Assembly: GCA_023421955.1 (NCBI GenBank)
Contig: JAEZSE010000041.1
Coordinates: 62,001-126,000 of the forward strand
DNA length: 64,000 bases
Reading direction: 5' to 3'
From: Bacillota bacterium
GTDB taxonomy: Bacteria; Bacillota; Clostridia; Christensenellales; UMGS416
The position numbers and the translations under genes are program-made. Below, piece after piece: positions 31,673-40,252 of the stretch (the stretch's first letter is position 1; every line of letters starts with the position of its first letter). Below the pieces are notes generated by a model that was given only the letters and a program-made list of their open reading frames with translations, was not told the origin of the DNA and did not search any database.

Positions 31673-33019
31673 CTATCCGATGATGATTTTTTCCTCAGGG
31701 TTTTTCAAAGCGGCTTTCCCGTTCATCCGTTCCAGGATTGCCATTGCCAGTGTCAGGCTGCCCACGCGCCCGCTATACATCAGCAGGATGATCACCATCT
31801 GCGACAGACCGTTCAGCTCGCGCGTGATGCCGGTGGAAAGCCCCACCGTGCTGATGGCGGAAATTGTCTCAAAGGCTGTGTCCTTCACAGGCAAGCCTTG
31901 TGAGGCCAGTATAAGAAACACACCGAGGACCACCAGGGCGATGTAGATGGTTGTGCTGCAGTAGGCGCGTTTGAGCGTGGTGTCCTCCAGCCGACGGTGG
32001 AAGATATTCATGCTTTCCGAGTTGCGGATATACGAGATAGTGGCCAGCAAAATTACCATCAATGTGGTTGTTTTTACACCGCCGGCTGTGGAGCCGGGGG
32101 ATCCTCCGACCATCATCAGCAGCATCGTGAGCACGGTGCCGCCTTCAGTGAGGTTTGCCATATCCACAGTGTTGAAACCGGCCGTTCTCGGAGTGACGGA
32201 TTGAAACAACGAGGCAAGTATTTGGCCAGCCGGCGTCATGCCCGCCAGCGTGTTCCCCCGCTCCATCAGATAAAACAGGATTGCTCCGCCCACAATCAAA
32301 ACTGCGGTGGCCAGCAAGACGATCTTGGTGTGTAGCTTGCATTTGAATAGCCTGAGCCGCTGCTCAATGATGTCATCCCATACCACAAACCCAAGCCCGC
32401 CAACTGCAATGAGCGACATCACCGTAAGGTTCACCAGAATGTCGTCATGATAGGGGATCAGCGATACATATGGCCCAAACCTGCCCATTAGGTCAAAGCC
32501 CGCGTTGCAGAACGCGGACACTGAATGGAATATACCGTAGAATATCCCGGTGAACAGGCCCATCTGCGGGCAGAAGCGGATCGCCAGCAGCAGGGCACCG
32601 GTGGCCTCGCAAATTGCTGCCACAAGAATGACTCGCTTGATCAACCGCACAATGCCGCCGATCTGGAATGCGTTCACCGACTCGGTGAGCAAACCCCGCT
32701 CCGCCAGCCCGATCTTGCGCCTGGCCATCATCAGAAACAGTGTTGCCATTGTCATAAAACCCATGCCACCGATCTGGATCAGGCAGAGTATGACGATTTG
32801 CCCGAACAGATTGAATTGCTCATAGGTGTCGCAAACAACCAGCCCTGTAACGCAGGTAGCAGAAGTTGAGGTAAACAAGGCGTCCGCAAATGGCAGAGTT
32901 GCCCCATTTCTATTGGCGATGGGCAGTGTCAGAAGCAGCGCCCCGATGAGTATGATGCCCGCAAACCCCAGTGCGATCGCCTGGATGGAATTGATTTTGA
33001 TCTTCCCCTGAAACAGCAT
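31673..33019 (-). CDS. ktrB: Ktr potassium uptake membrane subunit
   Basis: Membrane subunit of 448 residues forming the ion path. Start 33019 is chosen for GAGGAG nine bases upstream; the longer GTG start at 33052 has no ribosome site. The four pore loops with the single conserved Gly of each selectivity segment are visible: ATCVTGLVV, SAFCNAGFD, TPRTAGFNTVD and ISTVGLSTG. The intramembrane Gly/Ser-rich gate of KtrB appears as MMVGGSPGSTAGG. The length and order match Bacillus KtrB. Uptake is usually coupled to sodium in this family, which fits the sodium-type V-ATPase at the window end. Confidence 0.93.
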   Translation of the reverse strand: MLFQGKIKINSIQAIALGFAGIILIGALLLTLPIANRNGATLPFADALFTSTSATCVTGLVVCDTYEQFNLFGQIVILCLIQIGGMGFMTMATLFLMMARRKIGLAERGLLTESVNAFQIGGIVRLIKRVILVAAICEATGALLLAIRFCPQMGLFTGIFYGIFHSVSAFCNAGFDLMGRFGPYVSLIPYHDDILVNLTVMSLIAVGGLGFVVWDDIIEQRLRLFKCKLHTKIVLLATAVLIVGGAILFYLMERGNTLAGMTPAGQILASLFQSVTPRTAGFNTVDMANLTEGGTVLTMLLMMVGGSPGSTAGGVKTTTLMVILLATISYIRNSESMNIFHRRLEDTTLKRAYCSTTIYIALVVLGVFLILASQGLPVKDTAFETISAISTVGLSTGITRELNGLSQMVIILLMYSGRVGSLTLAMAILERMNGKAALKNPEEKIIIG

Positions 33020-33201
33020 ATGGATGATCTCCTCGAGCTTGTGGGTATCCACCGGACGGACGCTTCTGCAAGCTCATTTGACCGATCATAAACTATGGAT
33101 GCATGGCTCAATATTATACTCAATAAATTTACTTTTGCCATATAGCAGAAAATCTTTTTCATTAAGCATAAACAGGTTGCCCGCTCGTGGCAGCCAATTC
33201 A

Positions 33202-34563
33202 CTAGTCAATCGAAGCAGGAGCCGAACACGGTGCTTCGAACCAGAAGCATGTAGAACCGTCTGCGCTTGTTACACCATAAGCGCTGCCATGGCGCTCCAG
33301 GATGCTCTTCACAATGGCGAGGCCCAGGCCTGTGCCCAGGCGCTTCCCTTCGCTCACACTGCTGGCGCGGTAATACCGGTCCCAGATCAGGGGCAGTTCC
33401 CCCGGGGCAATCGTGTCGCCCTGGTTTGTGATGGAGATCCGCACAGCATTGCTCTGAGGCACAGCTGCAATCAATATTTCACTGCCCGTAGCGCCATGGT
33501 TGATGGCATTGCCCAAAAGGTTGTCCAACACCCTTGCAAACTTCCCCTCGTCAAATCGCACTGTGAGCTCCGGGCAATCTGTTCGGAGCGTCAGCGCCCT
33601 TCTCCTGGCTTGGATTTCCCACTTCAGTACCATCTGCTCAAACACCGGGCGTAGTGGCAATTCAACAGGAGAGATGGTATCCACGCCGGCTTGCAGCCTA
33701 GAGTAATCCAGGATATCTTCCACCACGCCGCTCAGCCGGGCCGCCTCGTCCGCCACGATGGTGAGTTGCTCCTGCCGCTTTTCCTGCTGCGGCCAGGTCA
33801 CGTCGCGCACCGTCTCCGCATACCCCTGGATCACTGTCAGAGGCGAGCGCAGCTCGTGGGACACGTTGGCGATGAGCTCCCGGCGCAATGCCTCGGTCTT
33901 TTGAAGCTGGCTGGACAACTCGTTGAGCGCGGTGGCCAGCTGCCCGATTTCGTCGCGGGAGCGCACAGCCACTCTGGTCTCCAGCTTGCCCGCTGCCAGG
34001 GCCCGGGCGGCCCCGGTGATCTGCCGCACCGGCTTGGCGAAAATCCTGGAAAGGGCCAGCGCCAGCAGCACCGACGCTGCCAACAGTACTGCCGTGACGA
34101 TCCAAAGCTGCTCCAACAGGATGCGGGAAGCTTCCTGCACATCGGAAAGCGAAAACATGGCGTAAAGCGTGCCACCATCGGCCATTGGTCGGCCCAGCAG
34201 CGCGTAGCGCACACCACCGCCCATCATGCCCTCCAGCTCTACAGCCGTGCCATCGGGCTTGGGGGCTTCGGCGCTTTGCAGCAGCCTCGTCATCATCCCA
34301 CGCATGGGCATGCCCTGGGAGACATAGCGCACCGCACCGCTTTCGTCTAGCAGCAACAGCCGGATGTTCAGGTTTTCCTCCAGCGTTGCAGCATCCAGGT
34401 TCTGCTGCCCGGCGGCTTTCACGATGGCTTCGTCTACGGCGGACACGCGCTCCTTCAGGTAATTGTCCTTCATGAGGCCTGCCTGTATGAGCCAGAGCAC
34501 GGTCACCGTCACCGCGGCCATGCAGAGGAATCCCAGAAACAGCTTGGTGCGCATGTGCTTCAT
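33202..34563 (-). CDS. sensor histidine kinase (HAMP, HisKA, HATPase)
   Basis: Membrane sensor of 453 residues, partner of the response regulator whose stop it overlaps by four bases (ATGA). TM1 about 8-28, an extracytoplasmic sensor of about 125 residues, TM2 about 155-175, HAMP (KPVRQITGAARALAAGKLE), H-box with phospho-His in ANVSHELRSPLTVIQGYAE, N-box VLDNLLGNAINHG and G-box GTGLGLAIVKSILERHG. All catalytic boxes are intact. Likely signal is envelope or metal stress, judged only from the divergent small exported protein gene. Confidence 0.94.
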   Translation of the reverse strand: MKHMRTKLFLGFLCMAAVTVTVLWLIQAGLMKDNYLKERVSAVDEAIVKAAGQQNLDAATLEENLNIRLLLLDESGAVRYVSQGMPMRGMMTRLLQSAEAPKPDGTAVELEGMMGGGVRYALLGRPMADGGTLYAMFSLSDVQEASRILLEQLWIVTAVLLAASVLLALALSRIFAKPVRQITGAARALAAGKLETRVAVRSRDEIGQLATALNELSSQLQKTEALRRELIANVSHELRSPLTVIQGYAETVRDVTWPQQEKRQEQLTIVADEAARLSGVVEDILDYSRLQAGVDTISPVELPLRPVFEQMVLKWEIQARRRALTLRTDCPELTVRFDEGKFARVLDNLLGNAINHGATGSEILIAAVPQSNAVRISITNQGDTIAPGELPLIWDRYYRASSVSEGKRLGTGLGLAIVKSILERHGSAYGVTSADGSTCFWFEAPCSAPASID

Positions 34564-35240
34564 TTGGCGCCTCCCGGCTCAAAGCGGTATCCGGTGCCCC
34601 ACACGGTGGCGATCATCCGGCGATAGGGCCCCAGCTTGTCACGGAGCGACCGCACATGGGTGTCCACCGTGCGGCCGTCGCCATAGTAATCATACCCCCA
34701 CACATGGTTCAGCAACTGATCGCGCGTAAAGGCCTTGTCCGGCCTGGTCGCAAAAAAAACAAGCAGGTCATATTCCTTGGGTGTGAGCGTGGCTGGCTCG
34801 CCATCCACCGTCACGCGGTGAGCGTCCAGATCCAAAACTAATCCGTCAAACGAAAGCTTCTGCGCTTCGTGGGCAGGTGCGGCGGCGCGTTTCAAATGCA
34901 CCTTGATGCGGGCGACCAACTCCCGGGGGCTGAAGGGCTTGGCCACATAGTCATCCACGCCCAGCTCGAAACCCAACAGCCTGTCATACTCCTCGTTGCG
35001 GGCGGTGAGCATGATCACCGGTGCCTGGCTGGTTTTGCGGATGTGCCGGAGTGCCGTCCATCCGTCCATCACCGGCATCATCACATCCAGCACGATCAGC
35101 GAAACATCCCCCGGCTCCAGGAGTTTCAGCGCGTCTGCACCGTTTTCAGCCTCGGCAAAGCTCCATTCCTCCGTCTGGGCATATTCGCGCACGATCGAGC
35201 GGATGCGCGCGTCGTCGTCAACCAACAGGATTTTCGGCAT
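34560..35240 (-). CDS. OmpR-family response regulator
   Basis: Regulator of 226 residues. ATG at 35240 is preferred to GTG at 35249 because GGGGTGA lies at good spacing. Receiver domain with acidic pocket DDD (8-10), phospho-Asp D52 in LIVLDVMMPVMDG and the conserved Lys in DDYVAKPFSPREL. Winged-helix output domain (about 130-226) with LTPKEYDLLVFFATRPDKAF and RTVDTHVRSLRDKLG. First gene of the kinase operon and divergent from the DUF2680-like gene, between which lies a direct-repeat site. Confidence 0.95.
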   Translation of the reverse strand: MPKILLVDDDARIRSIVREYAQTEEWSFAEAENGADALKLLEPGDVSLIVLDVMMPVMDGWTALRHIRKTSQAPVIMLTARNEEYDRLLGFELGVDDYVAKPFSPRELVARIKVHLKRAAAPAHEAQKLSFDGLVLDLDAHRVTVDGEPATLTPKEYDLLVFFATRPDKAFTRDQLLNHVWGYDYYGDGRTVDTHVRSLRDKLGPYRRMIATVWGTGYRFEPGGAK

Positions 35241-35293
35241 GTTTCTCACCCCGATGCCATTTTAGCATTGTTTGGTTTTTTACGTGTGGTTTT

Positions 35294-35346
35294 CTCACAA
35301 AGATTCGAATTTCTCTCACAATTTGAACACATCCCGAGGCTATGAT
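35294..35346 (+). promoter_or_regulatory. response-regulator direct repeats and promoter of the small exported protein
   Basis: CTCACAA occurs at 35294-35300 and again at 35315-35321, 21 bases apart, about two helix turns. A -10 element TATGAT lies at 35341-35346 with no good -35 box; the second repeat occupies that place. This is the layout of OmpR/PhoB-type activation. Confidence 0.45.
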
Positions 35347-35390
35347 GGAATCACAAACAGCGGCAAACGCTGAAGAAAGGAATGAAGAAC

Positions 35391-35834
35391 ATGAAAAAGA
35401 CGATCGCGATCATCGCATTGGCGGTGGTGCTGCTGGTCGGGACCACCACTGTGGCTCTGGCAGCCGATGGCTGGAAGACCCCGGCGGAAACTGTGGCGGG
35501 CATCACCGGCAAGACGGTGGACCAGGTGCAGGACGCAAGGCAAGACGGCGTGACCTATGGCGCGCAGGCTGCGGCTGCCGGCAAACTGGATCAATTCAAG
35601 GATGAGCGCCTGGCGCAGTACAAGCAGCGGCTGGATGAGTTGGTGAAAGCCGGCAAGCTTACACAGGCCGAAGCGGACAAGCTTTATGACGCCATGAAGG
35701 CCCGTATGGCCGCCTGCACAGGCAACGGTACAGGCGCCGGAAATGGTCTGGGCTGCGGTATGGGCCGGGGCCAGGGCGGCGGTTTCGGCCGCGGGATGGG
35801 CAATGGCGCTGGTTGCGGTATGAGGAGCAATTGA
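35391..35834 (+). CDS. small exported Gly-rich protein (DUF2680-like)
   Basis: Protein of 147 residues with a clear signal peptide (KKTIAIIALAVVLLVGTTTV, cleavage after ALA). Start 35391 is chosen for AAAGGA eight bases upstream. The mature part is helical and charged (about 30-105), with GKTVDQVQDARQDG and GKLTQAEADKLYDAMKAR as in DUF2680 proteins. A Gly/Met/Cys tail follows (GNGLGCGMGRGQGGGFGRG) that could hold metal. Divergent from an OmpR-type two-component operon, probably its target. Function unknown; resemblance to periplasmic stress-sensing or metal-binding helical proteins is only general. Confidence 0.8.
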   Translation: MKKTIAIIALAVVLLVGTTTVALAADGWKTPAETVAGITGKTVDQVQDARQDGVTYGAQAAAAGKLDQFKDERLAQYKQRLDELVKAGKLTQAEADKLYDAMKARMAACTGNGTGAGNGLGCGMGRGQGGGFGRGMGNGAGCGMRSN

Positions 35835-35863
35835 CAGCTGATTGATCATTTGAAGAGATGAAG

Positions 35864-35893
35864 AAGATGGACCTCACGGGGGTCCATCTTTTT
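35864..35893 (+). terminator. rho-independent terminator of the small exported protein gene
   Basis: AAGATGGACC (35864-35873) pairs with GGTCCATCTT (35881-35890) around TCACGGG, then T's. Confidence 0.8.
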
Positions 35894-36019
35894 GCTTTGA
35901 CGTGTCAAACAAGAATGGTTCAAAATAGAAACTACATAAACATACTAGAACAACATAATACCAAATTCTTGTACACCTGATGCCGAGTGATCAAATGCCG
36001 GCCACACAGCATAATGATA

Positions 36020-36048
36020 TTGACAACTGTCTATGTGCCGCATATTAT
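36020..36048 (+). promoter_or_regulatory. promoter of the ArsR/permease operon with direct repeats
   Basis: TTGACA (36020-36025), 17-base spacer, TATTAT (36043-36048), near-consensus housekeeping promoter. The element AC(T/G)GTCTATGT occurs at 36026-36036 inside the spacer and again at 36056-36066 near the transcription start, 30 bases apart. Both sites are placed to block RNA polymerase when bound by the ArsR-type protein. Confidence 0.65.
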
Positions 36049-36098
36049 ATAGAGAACGGTCTATGTCATTGAGTGTTATCAATGTTATGGGGGCTTTT

Positions 36099-36401
36099 AT
36101 GCTAACTTATCGCGGCAGCATTCCGCTGTTCAAGGCGCTCGCCGATGAAACCAGGCTGGAAATCATTGGCATGCTCTCCGCCGGAGAACTGTGCGCATGT
36201 AAAATACTGGAGAAATTCAACATCACCCAGCCGACGCTTTCCTACCATATGAAAATCCTCACCGAAAGCGGCATCGTGACCGGCGTGCGCAGCGGCGCGT
36301 GGATGCGCTACAGCCTCAAGCAGGAGAGGCTGGAGGAACTGAAACAGTTTCTGGACAACTTGGCGTCCGGCCAGTGCCGGTGCGAAAGCAAGGGGGCATG
36401 A
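36099..36401 (+). CDS. ArsR/SmtB-family transcriptional regulator
   Basis: Repressor of 100 residues; start 36099 gives the usual short N-terminus before FKALADETRLEIIGML. Winged helix with recognition helix ITQPTLSYHMKILTESGIV. The pair C-A-C in AGELCACKIL sits at the alpha-3 site used by ArsR for trivalent arsenic and related ions, and a further C-R-C lies at the C-terminus (SGQCRCESKG). It is first in an operon with a DUF318 permease and redox proteins; its promoter has two matching repeats. It should release DNA on binding a thiol-seeking metal or organometal. Confidence 0.92.
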   Translation: MLTYRGSIPLFKALADETRLEIIGMLSAGELCACKILEKFNITQPTLSYHMKILTESGIVTGVRSGAWMRYSLKQERLEELKQFLDNLASGQCRCESKGA

Positions 36402-36404
36402 GCC

Positions 36405-37421
36405 ATGGCCGTGGTTTCCTCGGTGTTTGGCTGGCTCAACGACCAGCTTCTCAAAATGCAGTGGCTGTCAAATCTCATCAAGCTTTTGGTTGAAAACCTG
36501 TTCGGCCTGAGCACATCCGAGCGGCTGGGCGGCAGCATCCACTTCTTCCTGTATGACACGATTAAGATTTTCATCCTGTTATCTGTGCTGATCTTCACGA
36601 TCTCCTATATCCAAAGTTTTTTCCCGCCGGAGCGCACCAAGAAAATCCTCGGGCGGTTCCATGGTGTCTGGGCCAATCTCCTGGGCGCTTTGCTTGGCAC
36701 GGTTACACCCTTCTGCTCCTGCTCCTCCATCCCGCTGTTCATCGGTTTCACCAGCGCGGGCCTGCCCATCGGTGTGACGTTTTCGTTTCTCATCTCCTCG
36801 CCGCTTGTGGATCTGGCCTCGGTGCTATTGCTGGCCAGCATCTTCAACTGGAAAATCGCCATCGCCTATGTAGTGGTAGGTCTCATCCTGGCCGTGACAG
36901 GAGGAACCATCATCAGCAAGTTGAAGCTGGAAAAGTATGTGGAGCCATTTGTGTTCAGCAACCGGGTTGCGGACATCGATGAGCCGGAGATGACCCGCAA
37001 AGACAGGCTCTTGTTTTCCTGGGATCAGGTGAAATTCATTGTGAAGAAGGTCTGGCCCTACATTTTGGGCGGTGTCGCCATTGGCTCGGCGATCCATAAC
37101 TGGATCCCCGAGAGCATCATCACAACTGTATTGGGTCAAAACAATGTTTTCTCCGTGCTGATTGCGACGTTGGTGGGTGTGCCCATGTATGCCGATATCT
37201 TTGGCACGCTGCCCATCGCCGAGGCACTGGTGGCCAAGGGCGTGGGCATCGGCACGGTGCTGTCCTTCATGATGGCGGTGACGGCGCTTTCGCTGCCCTC
37301 GATGATCCTCTTGAAAAAGGTCGTGAAAATGCGCCTGCTGCTGATCTTTGCTGGCATCGTGACCGCCGGCATTGTCATCATCGGTTACTCGTTCAATGCT
37401 TTCGGGTTCTTGTTTGTATAA
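36405..37421 (+). CDS. DUF318-family permease (ArsP/YraQ-like)
   Basis: Membrane protein of 338 residues, starting three bases after the ArsR stop. About eight to nine hydrophobic helices. The family signature GTVTPFCSCSSIPLFIGF has Cys104 and Cys106, which in ArsP-type members are linked to binding trivalent organoarsenicals; LISSPLVD and the second-half repeat GVPMYADIFGTLPIAEAL are also present. Members export methylarsenite-type compounds or are clustered with organometal/thioredoxin genes. The neighbours (ArsR, two ferredoxins, mini-thioredoxin) support thiol-reactive metal or organometal efflux. The true substrate cannot be read from sequence. Confidence 0.85.
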   Translation: MAVVSSVFGWLNDQLLKMQWLSNLIKLLVENLFGLSTSERLGGSIHFFLYDTIKIFILLSVLIFTISYIQSFFPPERTKKILGRFHGVWANLLGALLGTVTPFCSCSSIPLFIGFTSAGLPIGVTFSFLISSPLVDLASVLLLASIFNWKIAIAYVVVGLILAVTGGTIISKLKLEKYVEPFVFSNRVADIDEPEMTRKDRLLFSWDQVKFIVKKVWPYILGGVAIGSAIHNWIPESIITTVLGQNNVFSVLIATLVGVPMYADIFGTLPIAEALVAKGVGIGTVLSFMMAVTALSLPSMILLKKVVKMRLLLIFAGIVTAGIVIIGYSFNAFGFLFV

Positions 37422-37436
37422 GGGAGGAACTGCGAT

Positions 37437-37646
37437 ATGAAACCATTTGTCTTCCGGGAGCGCTGCGCTGCTGAGCCCAGGATCTGCCCGCCGCTCAGGG
37501 AATGCCCCCGGCAAGCTGTGAGTTATGTGGAAGATGAGAATGAGCCCATCGGCGGCAGGATTGAGTTTGATTATGACAAGTGTGACGGTTGCGGGGCGTG
37601 TGTGGCGATTTGCTGCGGCAGCTGCATTGAGATGAGAGAAGGCTGA
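37437..37646 (+). CDS. small Cys-rich ferredoxin-like protein
   Basis: Protein of 69 residues with nine Cys. The C-terminal half has a ferredoxin cluster motif, CDGCGACVAICCGSC, and the N-terminal half an incomplete one (RICPPLRECPR). It follows the permease by 15 bases with a GGAGG site and precedes a second ferredoxin. It probably passes electrons in the operon's redox step. The stop is TGA directly followed by TAA. Confidence 0.8.
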   Translation: MKPFVFRERCAAEPRICPPLRECPRQAVSYVEDENEPIGGRIEFDYDKCDGCGACVAICCGSCIEMREG

Positions 37647-37707
37647 TAAGCTTTTTCCGGGATGACTCAGACCAAGCCAGAAACCGATATCAAAAGGAGA
37701 AATGAGT

Positions 37708-37980
37708 ATGTCCACCACATGGTATCCTGTGATCAATTATGAGCTTTGCACCGAATGCGGCACCTGTGTAAAAAAATGCAAACATGGCGTATACAATAAG
37801 GAAAAGGCGCCCCGCCCGGTTGTGGTGAAGCCGGAGGGCTGCATCCAGGGCTGCCACGGCTGTGGAAACCTTTGCCCCAACGGTGCAATTGAGTATTTTG
37901 GAGAGATCATCAGCGCCGGCAACGAAGGGGATTGCTGTGGCTCAACCAAGAGCGACGGAGGGTGCTGCAACTGCGGGTGA
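37708..37980 (+). CDS. 4Fe-4S ferredoxin-like protein with Cys-rich tail
   Basis: Protein of 90 residues. ATG at 37708 is preferred over 37702 for its eight-base distance to AAAGGAG. Two cluster motifs are present: CTECGTCVKKCKHG and, spaced differently, CIQGCHGCGNLCPNGA. The last 20 residues add four Cys (GDCCGSTK, GGCCNCG), which may bind metal or accept disulfides. Such short ferredoxins next to ArsR and DUF318 permease genes suggest a reductive step on the transported metal species. Role is inferred from context. Confidence 0.85.
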   Translation: MSTTWYPVINYELCTECGTCVKKCKHGVYNKEKAPRPVVVKPEGCIQGCHGCGNLCPNGAIEYFGEIISAGNEGDCCGSTKSDGGCCNCG

Positions 37981-38046
37981 TCAAAGCCGGTGGTTTGATA
38001 CCGTTACTTCTATGCTAAGTGGGATTTTAGTAAAGGAGATGCCAAT

Positions 38047-38286
38047 ATGGAAATCAAGGTTGTCGGTCCCGGATGCGCAAATTGCAAAAAGCTGCTGGCG
38101 ATCACACAGGAGGCGGTCAAGGAACTGTCCGTGCAGGCAAACGTTATCTATGTGACCGATCTGCAGGACATCATGAAAACCGGGATCATGCGCACACCTG
38201 GGCTCATCATCAACGGCAAGGTCAAGGTGATGGGCCGTGTGCCAAATATCAATGCGATCAAACAGCTGATTCTGGACGAGCAATGA
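38047..38286 (+). CDS. mini-thioredoxin (redox-active disulfide protein 2 type)
   Basis: Soluble thioredoxin fold of 79 residues with active site GPGCANCKKL (C11, C14), the cis-Pro loop RTPGLIING and a final helix. It matches the short thioredoxin family often encoded beside DUF318 permeases and ArsR regulators, where Cys or Sec versions occur; this copy uses Cys. It follows an AAGGAG site 66 bases after the ferredoxin gene and closes the operon. It likely reduces or hands over a thiol-bound metal species to the permease. Confidence 0.88.
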   Translation: MEIKVVGPGCANCKKLLAITQEAVKELSVQANVIYVTDLQDIMKTGIMRTPGLIINGKVKVMGRVPNINAIKQLILDEQ

Positions 38287-38436
38287 GACTTGCGCCCTGC
38301 CCGGCTTTGCCGCAGCGGGGTTTCTTGACTTGCCACCCTGCGCCCCATATACTTGTATTCTAAATTGCCAATAAATGTTTTATTGGCCAGTGTCATGACT
38401 CGCAATTCCAATGACTGATGGCGAAGGGTCTGTGCG

Positions 38437-40248
38437 GTGGGTGGTGTCGTGAAAAACCTGTTTGACAATTTGTCACTGAAAAACAAGGTCTTTTTCTTCT
38501 ATGGGCTTGTCATCGTTTTGTCGCTTTTCTTGCTCGGTTTTTTCGCCACCAGTATTTCTGCCGGTGCCATCATTGACAAAGCGGAAAAAAGCTCTTCCAG
38601 AGAGCTTGAGCTTATTGATCGAAATCTCACCACCATGACCAGCAGCTATGAGGACTATATCCGTGTCATTGCATCAGACTACAGGCTTCAGGAGCTACTG
38701 CTTCGCTATACAAAAAACTCCGGCCAGGCTGACGCCATACTGAAAGTGCAGCAAATCCGGTCCACGATCTCCGACATCATGAGCAACATTGTTTCGCCGA
38801 ACACACAGGTGATCTCCACCGCTGTGCTCTCCCAATCCCAGCAGGTGCTGTATTATAACGCGATCTACATCAGCAGGCTTGGCAATGTGTTTAGCAAAGG
38901 CTTTCTGGACAAGGTGATTGAGCAGCAGACGCCTGTTTGGACAGGGCTGTTCCGCCTGGAGTTCAACGACAGGGTGAAACCAGAAAACTCAATCGCCGTG
39001 GCCAAGCTTGTCATCGATAAAAACCTTGGCACCAAGACGGGTATCGTGATCCTGTTCATTAGTGAGAAAAACATCTCCAAGATCTTCCCTGAGCAGAGGA
39101 AGAACTCCCATGACAGTTACTATATCATCGATGGGAATGGTGCGGTGATCTCATCGGCAGACAAGGCAGATCTGAATCAGCCTTTGGATCGCGTGCTTGG
39201 CGTTGATCGGGAGGATTATGATAAGCTGATGGCGCAGGGGCGTGTGATTGCCAGGCAAAACAACAAGGATTACCTATTCTCCATGCAGCGGTCTGATAAG
39301 CTGGGGTGGCGGGTGGTCAGCGCCGTGTCGCTGGAGGAGGTCACCTCGGAAAATGCCAAAATCCAATCGGTGATTCTGATCGTTGGAATCTTATGCCTTG
39401 TGTTTGCGTTTGTGATGTCCTACGTGATCTCCCACACGGTTACAAAACCTGTCCACAAACTGGCTGGCATTATGTCGGCCATCATGGATGGAGATATGGG
39501 TGTTCGGGCAGACACGGAGATCCGTGGGGAACTGGGCACTCTGGCAAACGGCTTCAACGAACTGATGGACAAGATCGAGGGATTGATCCAGGAAGTCCTG
39601 TCTGAGCAGAAGACGCGCCGGGAGTTTGAATTCATGCTGATCCAGTCACAGATCAAGCCCCATTTCCTATATAATTCCCTGGAAACGATCATATCGCTGA
39701 ACAAGCTTGGCCGCTATGACGACGCCATCAGCATCGCCAAGTCACTGGCCAATTTCTACCGGTCTTCCCTAAGCAAGGGCGGAGACATGATCAGGATTGC
39801 AGAAGAAGTGAGCATGACATCCAACTATCTGGCGATCCAGAAGATGCGGTATTCCAACTACATGGAATACAGCATCAACATCCAGGATGCAATTAAAGAC
39901 CTGGAAATCCCCAAGCTGACACTCCAGCCGCTGGTGGAAAACAGCATCTATCATGGCCTGAAGCTCAAAGATGGCGTGGGCTGCCTGGAAATCAACGGGT
40001 ATTTGTCTGAGGCCGGGGATGTCTGCATTGAGGTGTATGACGACGGCGCCGGCATTCCCGAGGACAAGATCAGCCTGTTGCTGGAAAAGTCTATTTTCAA
40101 TGGAAAGAGCGAGGATTTCGGGCTTGCCAGTGTCAATAACCGGATCAAGCTGCTGTATGGAAACAACTATGGCATTCAAATTCAAAGCGAGCTGGGCAGC
40201 TTCACAAAGGTAACGCTGACCATCCCGGCCTCAAAGTTGAAAGGATAA
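38437..40248 (+). CDS. YesM-type sensor histidine kinase (module 1)
   Basis: Membrane sensor of 603 residues, starting with GTG at 38437 (GTG at 38449 is an alternative). TM1 about 15-40, large extracytoplasmic Cache-like sensor to about 300, TM2 about 305-330, HAMP (KPVHKLAGIMSAIMDGDMG). The kinase part is the HisKA_7TM/YesM type: phospho-His in SQIKPHFLYNSLETIISLNK, N-box TLQPLVENSIYHGLK and GAGIPEDKI. It overlaps nothing and is followed four bases later by its regulator. It most likely senses a sugar or the loaded binding protein of the transporter encoded downstream. Confidence 0.93.
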   Translation: MGGVVKNLFDNLSLKNKVFFFYGLVIVLSLFLLGFFATSISAGAIIDKAEKSSSRELELIDRNLTTMTSSYEDYIRVIASDYRLQELLLRYTKNSGQADAILKVQQIRSTISDIMSNIVSPNTQVISTAVLSQSQQVLYYNAIYISRLGNVFSKGFLDKVIEQQTPVWTGLFRLEFNDRVKPENSIAVAKLVIDKNLGTKTGIVILFISEKNISKIFPEQRKNSHDSYYIIDGNGAVISSADKADLNQPLDRVLGVDREDYDKLMAQGRVIARQNNKDYLFSMQRSDKLGWRVVSAVSLEEVTSENAKIQSVILIVGILCLVFAFVMSYVISHTVTKPVHKLAGIMSAIMDGDMGVRADTEIRGELGTLANGFNELMDKIEGLIQEVLSEQKTRREFEFMLIQSQIKPHFLYNSLETIISLNKLGRYDDAISIAKSLANFYRSSLSKGGDMIRIAEEVSMTSNYLAIQKMRYSNYMEYSINIQDAIKDLEIPKLTLQPLVENSIYHGLKLKDGVGCLEINGYLSEAGDVCIEVYDDGAGIPEDKISLLLEKSIFNGKSEDFGLASVNNRIKLLYGNNYGIQIQSELGSFTKVTLTIPASKLKG

Positions 40249-40252
40249 CACC

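Noticed and set aside
37644..37649. Possible selenocysteine at TGA followed by TAA in the first ferredoxin-like gene
   Set aside because: Tandem stops are a simpler reading; no conserved Cys position is known there and I saw no convincing SECIS-like hairpin.
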